Positions 35,876 through 47,097 of a stretch of DNA of 64,000 nt are shown here, piece by piece. The notes under the pieces were generated by a model. The model ran no database searches. It was given only the letters and a program-made list of their open reading frames with translations, and was not told the DNA's origin. The stretch covers positions 22,517,020 through 22,581,019 of the forward strand of contig CM074189.1 in assembly GCA_037179385.1 (NCBI GenBank), in the 5' to 3' direction. This DNA is from Holothuria scabra. Lineage: Eukaryota > Echinodermata > Holothuroidea > Aspidochirotida > Holothuriidae. Position 1 is the first letter of the stretch; every line of letters begins with the position of its first letter. The translations under genes and the position numbers were made by a program.

Positions 35876-38290
35876 CAGTGGCGTAGCTAGGATATTTTCC
35901 GGAGGGGTGGGGGGGGGGGGGTGGGGGGGCGTATGAAGTTTCCCCAAAAATTTTCAGGGTCAATGTGTATGTATTTCATATAAAATATGCAAATTTACAA
36001 GTATAGCAACATTACCATGTTGTCATACATTTAAGTATAACATAGAGCAATTAGAAATGACAACTGTTAGTATATTTATTTTTGTCAACAATATATCGTT
36101 TATTTGTATGTACCAACTCAGGCGTACGCAGGATTCCTCTAAGGCGGGGGGGGGGGGTAGCATGCAGTATGTTGAGGGATCGCCAGCCTGGGGGAGGGGT
36201 CTGAGGTGAGACGGTCTTTCAAGGAGCCTAGATGCAATATGGTGCAGGATTTTCGACTTTGACAGGAACAGTGTTAAAAGTTGAATTGTGGTGGTTCATG
36301 ACGATAAAAACTTTTTTGCCTTTCTTTCTTTGCATTCTTATGATATTTACGCTACCTTACGAAGTAGAACTTGTCATTAAATTTATATGCTTTTAGGAGT
36401 GAAAATGAAAGGGCATCGATTGGCTTCGGCGAAATGGAGCATTTTAATTTGCGTTTTTTCTTGGCCACAAAAAGCTATTCTGCCATGAAGATTATCTAAG
36501 CGGGGCGCCACCATTAGTTGGCGCGGAGCGTAGAGAAAATTTTGAAAAATCAGACCCTCAGATGGCCGGAAATAGCATTTTCCAGACTTGTACGAAAAAA
36601 TCTAACGGGTCGCTATCTTCTTTTGTAGTTTGCGATAAAATTCTTACTTCAAAATATGTTCGCAATCTGCAAAGTGATCAGAGAGTTAAGAGCTTCTTTG
36701 AACGCAAAAATAAAATTTTGCCCAAAAGACTGAACGGAGCACTACCGTTGGCTGGTGCGGAGCGTAGAGAAAATTTCGAAAATTCATACCCCTCAAGTGG
36801 CCAAAAATCCTTATTCATGTTTGCAAGGATAATCTAAACATGCACCCTTTATTTTTAGCTTTTGTTTGCCGTTCGAAAAAAATCAGGAACATACTAAGTG
36901 ATCAGAAAATTACCACATAAAATGTACTATCGCTATTAGGCCTATATGAAATGGTCTTTATTCTCTTCGGGGAAACTGTACAACGAATTGAAAATATGCT
37001 TATGCCTCCCTGTTGTGACTCTTGGTTTAATTGGAAAAAAGCGGTGGCCGGCTCAACTTGAACCAATAGGTTGGACACTGGACCATAAATCTCTATATAA
37101 CTAACTTGTTTAAATTAAAGATCCGCTAAATTGATGAATTTGTCTGTGACTAATCGAACCCCCATCTGTTAATGATGTTTCCTCTAACATCTCTTGCGTG
37201 ATAAATGGCAAACTGTTTCTCACCGCACCTGAACACGCTCCGCTCCCCTGTCCCCGTCTTGTACGTCTATGCCGGCCGGGGAAGGAGTCTATGTGGTGCT
37301 CCCTCCCTTTTTAAAAAGTCTCTAAAAGGTATGTGTCCTTAGAGGCAATCAGTGCCATCAGTAGGACACATAAGAGGCAACCTATTAAAGTAAAAATTGG
37401 AATTTGACAGAATTTGCCTGTTTGTAGGAATTAAAAAAATTGGCATCACTAAGGGGCTTCGCAGAGACAACCCTTCCCCTTCGAAAATTTTTGAAGAAGT
37501 GGGTGTCCTTACATTCAATCTGGTGCCACATATGCTATCTTTTTGAAGTAAACTCTGTGTTACTTAAGTATGGCTAGTATTTTTAAGAAAACCGCAAGTA
37601 AGCAGAAAGCCATTTTTCCGAAGAAGAATGCAAGCCTGAAGGATTAGGCTAAGTAACAAAATCTAAGTATGCCTATGGATCCCGTTCATTCTAATTTCCA
37701 GGCTAAAAGTTATGTTTATTGTAAGCAATGGATTGTTTAAGCCCCATCCATGGTTATGTACACAAAGAAAAATCGGTAAAGTTTAAATCCCTCCCGCTAC
37801 TAGCTTGTATGACAATATAACCTGGGGGTCTACGTTAGTGACTTGTCAGTTTTCACACCCTTTCACTGAATTCCCAAAGTGTATAAAACAGAAAATGTTT
37901 AAAAGGTGATCATATTCTCTAGTTCGGGTTTACAACCTTTCAGTGTTAGTTGCACTGTATCAGCTGTTGTTAAATTCCTGAATAACAACTTCCTTTGCAC
38001 TGGAATGCACTGATCAAAATACCCACACATTATACAAGAGGACATTTAATCTGCTGCGTGGGGACCACATTTCTGTGGAACGCGAGTCGGGCCGGTTCAT
38101 GTAACACTGGCGAAATCTGGGTTAATTTGTTGCATAAAATACGAATTATGTATGAGAAATGTCTCACAATTTCTTATTCTAACAAAAATTTTGAAAAATA
38201 GGAAAAGGGCATATCATTTTTTACCAAATTTCCCCAATTTCATCAAATTTGCCTAAGTTATTTTCGGGGGGGGGGGGTGGCAACTTGACC
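35876..38290 (+). mobile_element. hAT-type non-autonomous element, copy 1
   Basis: The element starts CAGTGGCGTAGCTAGGAT, the same terminus as the inverted copy at 56,236-58,190, with which it is collinear over most of its length. Internally it holds two ~240-bp-spaced copies of a phrase reading GGAGCGTAGAGAAAAT(T) (about 36,527 and 36,759). The right end is eroded near a G run at 38,265, and I could not find a clean terminal repeat or target duplication there. About 500 bp at 36,850-37,380 have no counterpart in the other copy and include repeat R1, so this is a nested insertion. No transposase was recognised. Confidence 0.75.
37024..37107 (-). repeat. Interspersed repeat R1, copy 2 (nested in hAT copy 1)
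   Basis: Reverse complement of R1 at 23,335-23,416, closely matching across GAGCCGGCCAC and the TTAGTTA end. It lies within the ~500 bp that interrupts the hAT copy. Confidence 0.65.
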
Positions 38291-38299
38291 CACCACCTG

Positions 38300-38790
38300 T
38301 CTCGCACTACAGAACTTGCAAAGTAACATACAAAGAATCGGATAATTTAAACTTTAGTGAATTACAGCTGCAGTTCAGGGTACCCACTTCAGCTTCAGAT
38401 GTTGTGCAATGTGTTGCATGTTGGTTACAGCAGTCTCTGCTTAGGATTGCAAACTTAATTCTGTGCATGTAACACTTTCTTAGGTGCCCATGTTAAGAAT
38501 CTTTGTATTTCTCAGTGGCCGGTTTGTTTGGGTTACAGCATTCCGCAGATGAATTATAATATCACATTATGCCAACGGTTCTTCCCTGCTGTATTTCGAT
38601 GAACAGGTTGAGGGTCTGGTTTGTTCACATTGGCCTACCCAAGCTCAAGCCTGTTTAAATACTTCTTCACTTTGTACATTGCATGCCTTACCTTCACTAA
38701 TAGTGAAATGGGGGTAGGAGGTTCACTTTGACGTTACCTAGGGAAATGGTTTGTTTTTCAAGAAAAGCTCCCATTATGTCAATATTCGTC
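38300..38790. other. No supported gene
   Basis: AT-rich spacer between the hAT copy and the 3' end of the minus-strand LINE. Nothing recognised. Confidence 0.5.
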
Positions 38791-39639
38791 TCCGTTTCGT
38801 TTATTGTTTTATCGCTTTAACAAATATACAGATAAATATAGGGCATAAATACAACAAAAAATCAAAGTACATGTAAATGCGAAAGGAAGTACACAAAAAC
38901 CCCGGGCGGTTTGAGAACGGGCACTCCCTCAGTAAAAAATAAAACCAACAAAAAGCAGACTGCAGACAAACACAAAAAGCTTCTACAGTAGAAAAAAGGA
39001 GACTTTACAAATATATAGCAAAGGACAAAAGAGAGAGAGAACTTTCCCAGCTAGGAGACCCATCCACAAATGAAACACCCCACCCCACTTTACCCAGCAT
39101 TAACTGGCTGCGGAGAAGACAATGCTTAAGATACTTTAAAATGGCAAAGAGGAATGATGATTAGAAGCCTACGTAATGAATTCAGTGCGTTACAAGTAAG
39201 ATTAAGCCTAGTAGTCTTGAATAAAATGGCGTGAAATGCTTTGTGTGAAGAACTGGATACTTTGGTTGGCTATGACAGAGAACGGGAGAGAATTCCAAGA
39301 CCGAATGGCGCGATAACGAAGGGAGTTTTGCTGTAAAGAATTTTGAATAGTGCCCATATGTGGGGATGCAGATTGCGTTGTGATTATGGACTGAGAAGTT
39401 GTGAGAAAAATAATTTGAAAATTGATTGCGCAGCATGTCGCTTAACGAGTGATAGGTGATTGTGGTAATATTGGTATTAAAAATAGCCTATCAGAGAGTT
39501 TCAGAATGTTTAGTGACTTGAACAAGGGACTGGTATGGTCACATGGTTTGGAGCAAATGATGTGAGGAATAGCTATCTTTTGTAAGATATTTAACTTATC
39601 GAAAAGCGTTCGAATAGCACTGGACCAAGCAATGGAATT

Positions 39640-40029
39640 CTAATAGTTAAGATAAGGATAGATTAAGGCGAGATAAATGAAACGAAGGGCATTCTTAGTT
39701 ACAATATACTTAAGCCTTCCTAATATTCCAACGACTTTAGCCATCAGGGACGAAATATTAAATACATGGTCATTCCACGGAAGCTTAGAATCAATATAAA
39801 TGGCCAGAAACTTAACATGATCCACGCGTTGTAAGCAATTACCATTTACAGAAATTTGAGAGTTATGACCTTTGTTAAGAATGTCGTTATTATAAACAAT
39901 AAAGTTCGTTTTTGCTACATTTAAACCATTAAACCAGTCAAAGTAAAGTTTAAGTTCAAGGTACACTTGCGCCTCCAGGCACTGTGGATCAGAGTCACTG
40001 AAAAATATATTAGTGTCATCTACAAACAA
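39640..40029 (-). pseudogene. LINE RT catalytic motif and thumb
   Basis: A 129-codon frame. It has FVDDTNIFFS (catalytic Asp pair), a Leu-rich helix, WFNGLNVAKTNFIVYNN, VDHVKFLAIYIDSKLPWNDHV and TKNALRFIYLALIYPYLNY. This is the standard order from the polymerase active site to the thumb in CR1/jockey-type elements. Confidence 0.82.
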
Positions 40030-40493
40030 TACAAGTGAAGCATTCTTGAAAACAATGACAATATCAGTTACATAAATTATAAAAAAGAAAGGTCCAAGGA
40101 CAGACCGCTGTGGAACACCTCATTTTGATTTTCTACGATCAGAATTAAAACCATTGAGAGAAGTAAATTGTTCTCTGTCAGAAAGGTGGTTTTTGATCCA
40201 GTTATAGGACACACCTCTGAAACCATAATGCGAAAATTTAGTGAGCAAGATTATGATAGCCAATTGTATCAAAGGCTTTGGACAAGAAAAATTCCAATTG
40301 TTTATTTGAGTTATCCAGGGCATCTCCGAGAGCAAGTTCTGCTGAACGACGGGGACGAAAGCCGTATTGGCAAGTTGAAAGAATGTTATGCTTCGTAAGG
40401 AATGAAAAGGTTCAATTGTACATGACTCTTTCTAAGATTTTTGACAAGCAGGGGAGGACTGAAATAGAACGGTAATTTACAAGCATATGTTTG

Positions 40494-40934
40494 TCACCTT
40501 TTTTTGAAAACAGGAATTACTCTACCTACTTCCAGTCTGTCAGGAAAAGTACCCTGAGACAGAGAAATACTACAAATGTGGGTAACAATTTCAGCTGTGC
40601 AGTGAAGTACCGTACAAACAATATCTGGTCTCAAATCGTCGTACCCTGCAGCTTTCCTGGGGTTTAAACACTCACGTGCAACCTTCAAGAATTCATTTAC
40701 ATCAACCGGTGGAAAATATGCAAATTCAACGGTTTGCTGATTAAGATGGACATAACTACTTTTAGATGCACATTTTAGTGTATATTTTCTGCAAGAGATG
40801 GCCAAAGATTTACAAAAAATTTGTTGAATTAATTTGCTATAATCGGTTACAACTCTCTCATTCTCCATGAAATAGTCAAGAAAGCCTGAATCTTTTTCTA
40901 TTTTTGTGTAGGTGACACTGATATGTTTCCACAT
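40494..40934 (-). pseudogene. LINE pre-RT and RT fingers
   Basis: A 146-codon frame. It includes the KAAGYDDLRPDIV motif (RT fingers, normally K-x-G-x-D) and TFPDRLEVGRVIPVFKKR. The frame breaks at a run of A (T on the plus strand) near 40,500, exactly where the next motif (GDKHMLVNYRSISVL) continues in another frame. Confidence 0.8.
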
Positions 40935-41079
40935 AAATTATGAATCATTTTTGGCATTGTTTGGCGTTGTTGGGTTAATGTGGTCAGCGGGAATTACTAA
41001 GTACGCACTTCGGTACGATAACTGCTTATTGGCCCCAGCAATAAGCAAGTCCTTCCGCCAAACTACAACAGCACCACCC

Positions 41080-41795
<716 letters not shown>

Positions 41796-42147
41796 CCTAA
41801 TTGTGGAATAAGGGGAAATTTTTGGGCAAAATATCGACGTTAGGGGGAAATTACCGTTAGGGGGAAAGTTTACGTTCCCCTTTACGTTTTCACACACTGT
41901 TTTAATGAGAATACGTTAGTGTATAGTAAGATACATATGGGGGTACGTAATATGCCCAATTACTTCAATGTTGACCAAATTACGGACGCCTATCTGTTAA
42001 CACGTACAACTAATGGACTATTGAATTTACGTACATGTATATGTTTTTCCTTAAAGGCGAAATATACAGTTATGTATTTTATTGTTTTTAATTTCGCCTA
42101 AACGTATCAAGATATACAAATTTCCCCCTAATGTTAAATGTAGTGGT
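41796..42147 (+). mobile_element. TA-flanked MITE M2
   Basis: About 350 bp, bounded on both sides by (TA)n. The ends are inverted: CCTAATTGTGGAATAAGGGG at the left, and at the right the complement of a TTAGGGGGAAATTTG terminus. The inside shares gcc(t/c)a(t/g)ctgttaacacg and ttatgtatttta-ttgtt text with M3 and M4. TA target duplications and terminal inverted repeats suit a Tc1/mariner-type non-autonomous element; no transposase is present. Confidence 0.65.
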
Positions 42148-42150
42148 ATA

Positions 42151-42195
<45 letters not shown>
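42148..42195. repeat. (TA)n microsatellite after M2
   Basis: About 48 bp of TA with a TTTA interruption. Confidence 0.9.
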
Positions 42196-42199
<4 letters not shown>

Positions 42200-42282
42200 T
42201 ATATAAATATATTCATTATATGTTCAATTATATTGCACTGGTGTATTACCATGTTTTTGCATCGACCAATGTTTTCTCCAGT

Positions 42283-42692
42283 GCATAGGTCGAAAAGAGG
42301 TAGTAAAGAGTGCTTAAAAATTTGCGGAAACTCCATGACGTTTCGGCTATAAACCCTTCATCAGGTGGCAAAAACCAAACTGAACAACCCACCAACAATT
42401 GGACACGACAAACATCAAATCCTGACGCGATCGCTGTAAAATCAGAACCGGGTGAAAATGACTGTCAGAAAACATGAGCGCGAAGGATGAAACACAAACC
42501 AAAAAGGAAAAAGAGCGTCCTGGATGAAAACGCGTACGTAAAAATCGAACATGGTCAGAAAGAAAAGGGAAAAAAAGTAGACAAAAACTAGGCACTGGAA
42601 AAATTAGGCCTACACATGAAGTTCGAGCACGAACGGGTAAGTGTAAAAGGCGTAAAATCTGGCTCTAAAAAGGGGTGAATATTACAAAAGGT
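42283..42692 (-). mobile_element. Penelope-like element family A, copy A5 (3' UTR only, inverted)
   Basis: On the minus strand this matches the A3 sequence from the stop codon region (GACCTTTTGTAATATTCACC) to TACCTCTTTTCGACCTA. No coding sequence remains. It carries a good hammerhead-like motif. At 42,685-42,720 it joins a plus-strand scrap of the extreme A tail (CAGTGCCCCGCAGCATTTCG), which shares CAACAGTG at the junction, and then runs into (TA)n. Confidence 0.8.
42333..42368 (-). ncRNA. Hammerhead-ribozyme-like motif in PLE A5
   Basis: CCAC, CTGATGA, A, GGGT..AGCC (one mismatch in stem II), GAAA, ACGT, C, ATGG. One stem I pair is changed from GTGG to ATGG. The core is intact. Confidence 0.55.
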
Positions 42693-42722
42693 CAACAGTG
42701 CCCCGCAGCATTTCGACCTTGC

Positions 42723-42793
<71 letters not shown>

Positions 42794-42811
42794 AATATAT
42801 ATATATAAATA
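42723..42811. repeat. (TA)n microsatellite
   Basis: About 90 bp of TA with TGTA and AAATA interruptions, between the A5 junction and the family D tail. Confidence 0.95.
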
Positions 42812-42814
42812 CAT

Positions 42815-43385
42815 ATTTACAATAAAATACAAGAAAGGAAATTAATTCTCGCAAAAGAACCTGTTTTTTGTAGTTACCCCTTTTATATTTCTACCTGAGT
42901 TTTTTACCTTCTCTTCTTCCTTGTGTCTTATTGTAGCTACTATCTTATCCGCCTTTTATTTTGATTTTTAGTCCTATTCAGACTTTTTAGCTCTGTGTTT
43001 CCTTTTGTTTAGGCTTTTCTCTCTTGGTTTAACTCCCTTTCAATATTTTTTTTTAAATCTTTTATTGTTTAAATTTTTATCTTCTTATTTCCCCCTTTTT
43101 TCTTGGACTGATGCCCTGTACATGGCCTTTATTTTGTTTTCCTTTTGTATTTTATCTTTTTGTATTTTGACTCCTCTTTTATCCTTTTGCTTTTTCTACT
43201 AGGACCTTTAAGTTTTTACTTTTTACTCCCTTCTTGTGCATTTAGCCTTGTATATAAGTGTAAATCATTTTATTGGTCATACAGTTGGCTGAGGAAGACT
43301 GAATAAATAGTCGAAAGCTTCAAACAACACCGTGAATCTTGTGCATTTTTTTGGGTACGTAGTTGAGTATGGTATTTTCTACTCC
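42815..43385 (+). mobile_element. Penelope-like element family D, 3' tail
   Basis: CT/T-rich sequence without coding ends in a PLE-type 3' region: GGCTGAGGAAGACTG, an AGTCGAAAGCTTC arm, then TTGGGTACGTAGTTGAG and (TA)n. The placement and the hammerhead-like fold match families A and C, while the sequence differs. Assignment to a PLE rests on this structure and the neighbours only, since no RT or endonuclease remains. Confidence 0.5.
43284..43326 (+). ncRNA. Hammerhead-like motif in family D tail
   Basis: CTGAGGA (43,289-43,295) fits the CUGANGA core. It is followed by A, a GACT/AGTC stem II, GAAA, and AGCT as a self-complementary stem III followed by T. Stem I is weak (GTT with AAC). Confidence 0.5.
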
Positions 43386-43433
43386 ATATATATATATATA
43401 CATATTTATATATAATAATATATATATATATAT
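43386..43433. repeat. (TA)n microsatellite
   Basis: About 48 bp of impure TA, between the D tail and MITE M3. Confidence 0.9.
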
Positions 43434-43976
<543 letters not shown>

Positions 43977-44032
43977 TAAGGAAAAATGGAAAACAGAGTG
44001 TGCATATAGATCCAACGAATGATTTATTGAAA

Positions 44033-44070
44033 CAGAAATTTTCGCCGCCTCCTGGCGGCTTTGTCAACTG
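44033..44070 (-). ncRNA. Degenerate hammerhead-like motif in B1
   Basis: TTGACAA replaces the CTGANGA core, followed by A, a strong GCCGCC/GGCGGC stem II, GAAA, and AATT as self-complementary stem III. The architecture equals the other families, but two core positions are changed, so activity is unlikely as it stands. Confidence 0.35.
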
Positions 44071-44665
44071 TGTTGTGGAAATCAACCGTTACATACAAAC
44101 AAGATAGAGTTGAATGCGTACAGTACCGCGTAATATTAAAATAAGTTTGAAAAGTTGTAAAGTGACGTCATAATGATAATGATCGAAAAGTACGTAGATA
44201 CAAAGAACGCACGTTCTCACATAGTAATTAATACAAAGCGCGAACATCATAACCATGGCAAGCTTGATTAGCCAAAATAATGTAAAGTGACGAGACAATC
44301 TAAAATTGTAGTGTGCGTACCTCATTTAGTTGTTTGAATGGAAGCGTATGTACATATTCAAAACTCCATGGTAACTAAACAGTTTATCAAAGCGACAAGA
44401 TGCGAGTGCGTGAGATATTTTCAAATAATAAAACTGTCTTACTGACAAATAAAAACTGTTCATATCTACTTAAAAAATAAAGCACTAAATTGTACATTAC
44501 AAGTAATATTAAATAACAAAGCATCCGAGTTTAAAAAAAAAAAAATAATAATTGGCGTAACTTTACATAATGTGAGATGCTATATTAAACAGTAAAAAAT
44601 TGAAGAAGCGGGAGTAAATGACAAGGTGGCACAGTTGTACAAAAGAAGGAAACAGAATTACTGAA

Positions 44666-47097
44666 TTACTTGAAGAAACTGTATCCTGATAAATAAGAAA
44701 AATCTCTATTAAGACCTTGCCTGTGGCTATTAAGACGTAAAATTAGTTTGAGTTCGTGGCGCTTACGGTCTTCACTGCATCGGAACCTACCGAGGGCAAT
44801 GGTAAACCTCAAGTCGTCACCTGTGTGCCCGCTACTCTGGAAATGTTCCGGCAACTGGGAATCCGTTGGGAGTCGCGTTACGAATGCTTTGTTTATGATT
44901 ATTGAATCTCAATCTAAATTTCGTACTGGTTTCTCCAACGTAGCACACAGTCGGGCATTTGCTGCATGAGATAATATACACTACGTTGGAGGAATCGCAA
45001 TTGTAAGGACCAGGGTGGACAGTTATACCATTAAAAGTAAGGGAGGCACCGGTCAACATGTGTTGACAAACCTGACAACGCGGCTTCTTACATAGAGTAT
45101 TACCCTGTTGGGTATTAGTAGATCTTAATCTAGAACGTACAAGTAACGATCTGAGGTTGGGGGGTTGTTTGGTAGCAATAATAGGGGGTTGTGCGAAAAG
45201 TTCAGCAAGTGAATCATTTTCATGGAGTATTTTCCAAGAAGACTTTATGTGTTTCGAAAGTTTTCTAGTGGTAGGATGATGTTTCACCACAAACGGGATG
45301 CGATTGTCACTGTTAGTTTTGCGATTGTACGAAAGAAGTGATTCGCGTGTAGCTCGGCGAGCCCTACCAATTTGTTTTTTGACTAGGCTCAAAGGATACC
45401 CCCTGTCGGTGAAACTAAGGGTGAGGTTGTGGACGTGATGCTCAAAGTCAACCGGATCTGAGCAAATACGTTTTAAGCGGATAGCCTGACTATAAATTAA
45501 GGAAGACTTGATGTGGTGTGAATTAAAGCTTTCGTAACGAAGGTAAGTGTGAGTGTCTGTAGGCTTAGAATAGACAGACGTGCATAATTTGCCATTTCTG
45601 AGCGAGACGAGAACATCTAGGAAAGAAATTGCTTCACGCGAGTATTCCTTTGTGAATTTGATTTTCGCATGAGTATTGTTAGCTAGATAAACGAATCTGA
45701 GTAATTCTTCTTCGCTATGAGTCCATATAAAGAAAATGTCGTCTATATATCGGCAGTAAAAAAGCGGTTTGTATTCAGTATTTTGGAGAAATTGACTTTC
45801 TAATACCGACATAAAGATGTTGGCATAGGTACGGGCCATCTTAGTTCCCATTGCAGTCCCATTAGTCTGGAGGTAATGCCTATCATTAAATTCAAAATGA
45901 TTATGTTTAAGGACCAAATCTATCAAGAGCGCAGTATCCTCAATAGGGATCTCTGTAGGCTGTATGCATTTCAAGAGGTTGTGACAGGCAGAGGTGCCCT
46001 CGTCATGGGGAATATTGGTATAAAGGGAAGTAACGTCCATAGTAACCATGAATGTCCCGTCGGGTAGAATGGGTAGGGATGATAATTTGTTAAGGAAGTC
46101 GGTGGTATCCTGGATAAAGCTAGGAATGAAACACATCAGAGGTTGAAGTAAGGTATCTATGTAGCCTGATAAATGCTCAGTGAGCATACCAATAGAGTTT
46201 ACTATGGGTCGACCTGGTGGAACTATACCGTGTTGTCTAGCTATATCAAAAATTTTAGTCCTGGTTGTGGTAGCCTGATAAGCTGGAGGGTCTGCTCTAG
46301 AAGCCATGGGCCCTAATTTGTGGACCTTGGGAAGCATATAGAATATCCCTGGCCTGGGGTCCTTAGGTATAAGATTACTTACAATACTGCTGGTTTGCGG
46401 ATGCACATTACAAAGAAGTTGATTCAATTCACGAGTGAAAACGTTAGTGGGGTCCGAATGGAGATTGGTGTAAAAACTAGGATCATTTAATTGTCTATTG
46501 GCTTCATTAATGTAATCGTCCGTGTCTTGTACTACGACGGCGCCACCTTTGTCCGCAGGTTTGATGATAATATTTTCATTGGTTTTAAGGTTCTTGAGAG
46601 CCTGACGCTGGCCGGGAGAAAGGTTATCTGGCTTCGGTCGATCGGTGGATCCCTTTTCACTAAGCAGTTTATCCAGGTGAATTTTAGCACTTTTGGCGAA
46701 GGCATCGATGTAAGGGTTGCGTCCCTCAGGGGGAGTCCAAGAACTTGGCTTCTTGTATTTCTTGACTTTTGGAGTTACGTTATCAGAGGAGTTTTCCTTG
46801 TCCGCAAAAAATTCTTTAAGACGTACGCGTCTGTTTAACTGATGAATATCTATAGCCGTCTCAACTGGGTCTAGTTTACTGGACGGACAGAAGGAGAGGC
46901 CAAGATTGAGAAGATCATGTTCGTCAGATGTGAGTTTAGTTGTAGACAGGTTAACAACATTAGACTCCTGGTTAGTGCGGGTTCGAAGTTGTTTAGTGTT
47001 GTGATGAGTATCGGTCAAGTTAAGTCCTGATGAGGAGACAAGATTTCCTATTTTTTTTTTTCTGTCAAAGCATTTCTTCTTTGTCTTACAGTAGTAG
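44666..47097 (-). pseudogene. PLE B1 reverse transcriptase-GIY-YIG polyprotein
   Basis: Open for about 750 codons from 47,097 to 44,832. Motifs in order are the N-terminal NLSTTKLTSDEHDLL and GLSFCPSS; DKGGAVVVQ; FYMLPKVHK; GRPIVNS; MVTMDVTSLYTNIPH with the catalytic Asp; TAMGTKMARTYANIF; and YCRYIDDIFF with the second Asp pair. Then come ISFLDVLVSL, SKPTDTHTYL, IYSQAIRLKRICSD and RGYP. A Cys pair (CKKPRCQVC) precedes the GIY-YIG core (NVVYIISCSKC, CYVGETSTKFRLR, H). The RT is complete. A frameshift near 44,850 ends the frame at PVAGTFPE; the proper C-terminus (EHFQSSGHTGDDLRF to 44,666) continues in another frame. An apparent ATG at 47,384 lies in the antisense of B2 and is not its start. 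Confidence 0.92.
46778..47097 (-). other. Palindrome spacer, 5' part of B1
   Basis: It encodes the extra N-terminal residues of B1 on the minus strand. On the plus strand its right edge is a T run, pyrimidine-rich sequence and TTACAG directly before the B2 arm, which looks like a 3' splice acceptor by composition. Confidence 0.6.

Larger units (their letters stand above)
38797..41000 (-). mobile_element. CR1-like LINE, 5'-truncated, degenerate
   Basis: Minus-strand ORF2 remnants occur in order. A pre-RT and fingers part at 40,934-40,494 has CLNPRKAAGYDDLRPDIV and FPDRLEVGRVIPVFKKR. A palm part near 40,480-40,250 has NYRSISVLPCLSKILERVM and a KAFDTI motif. The segment 40,335-40,120 has HYGFRGVSYNWIKNHLSDR. 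The YADD-equivalent (MFVDDTNIFFS) and thumb occupy 40,029-39,640. The C-terminal tail (39,436-39,182) has HNHNAICIP and SVLEFSP. About 380 bp of 3' UTR follow. Frameshifts lie between nearly all parts, so it is inactive. It is a different, more decayed family than the LINE at 10.7 kb. The PLE copy A4 begins just upstream. Confidence 0.82.
43977..47097 (-). mobile_element. Penelope-like element family B, copy B1
   Basis: The longest PLE copy. It runs from a 5' end at the palindrome spacer through RT and GIY-YIG to a 3' UTR of about 670 bp, with a hairpin and AATAAA-like motif, ending in (TA)n. It is closely identical to B2 where they overlap, but about 320 bp longer at the 5' end. The 5' end is cut inside the N-terminal region, with no natural initiator Met. 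Confidence 0.92.
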
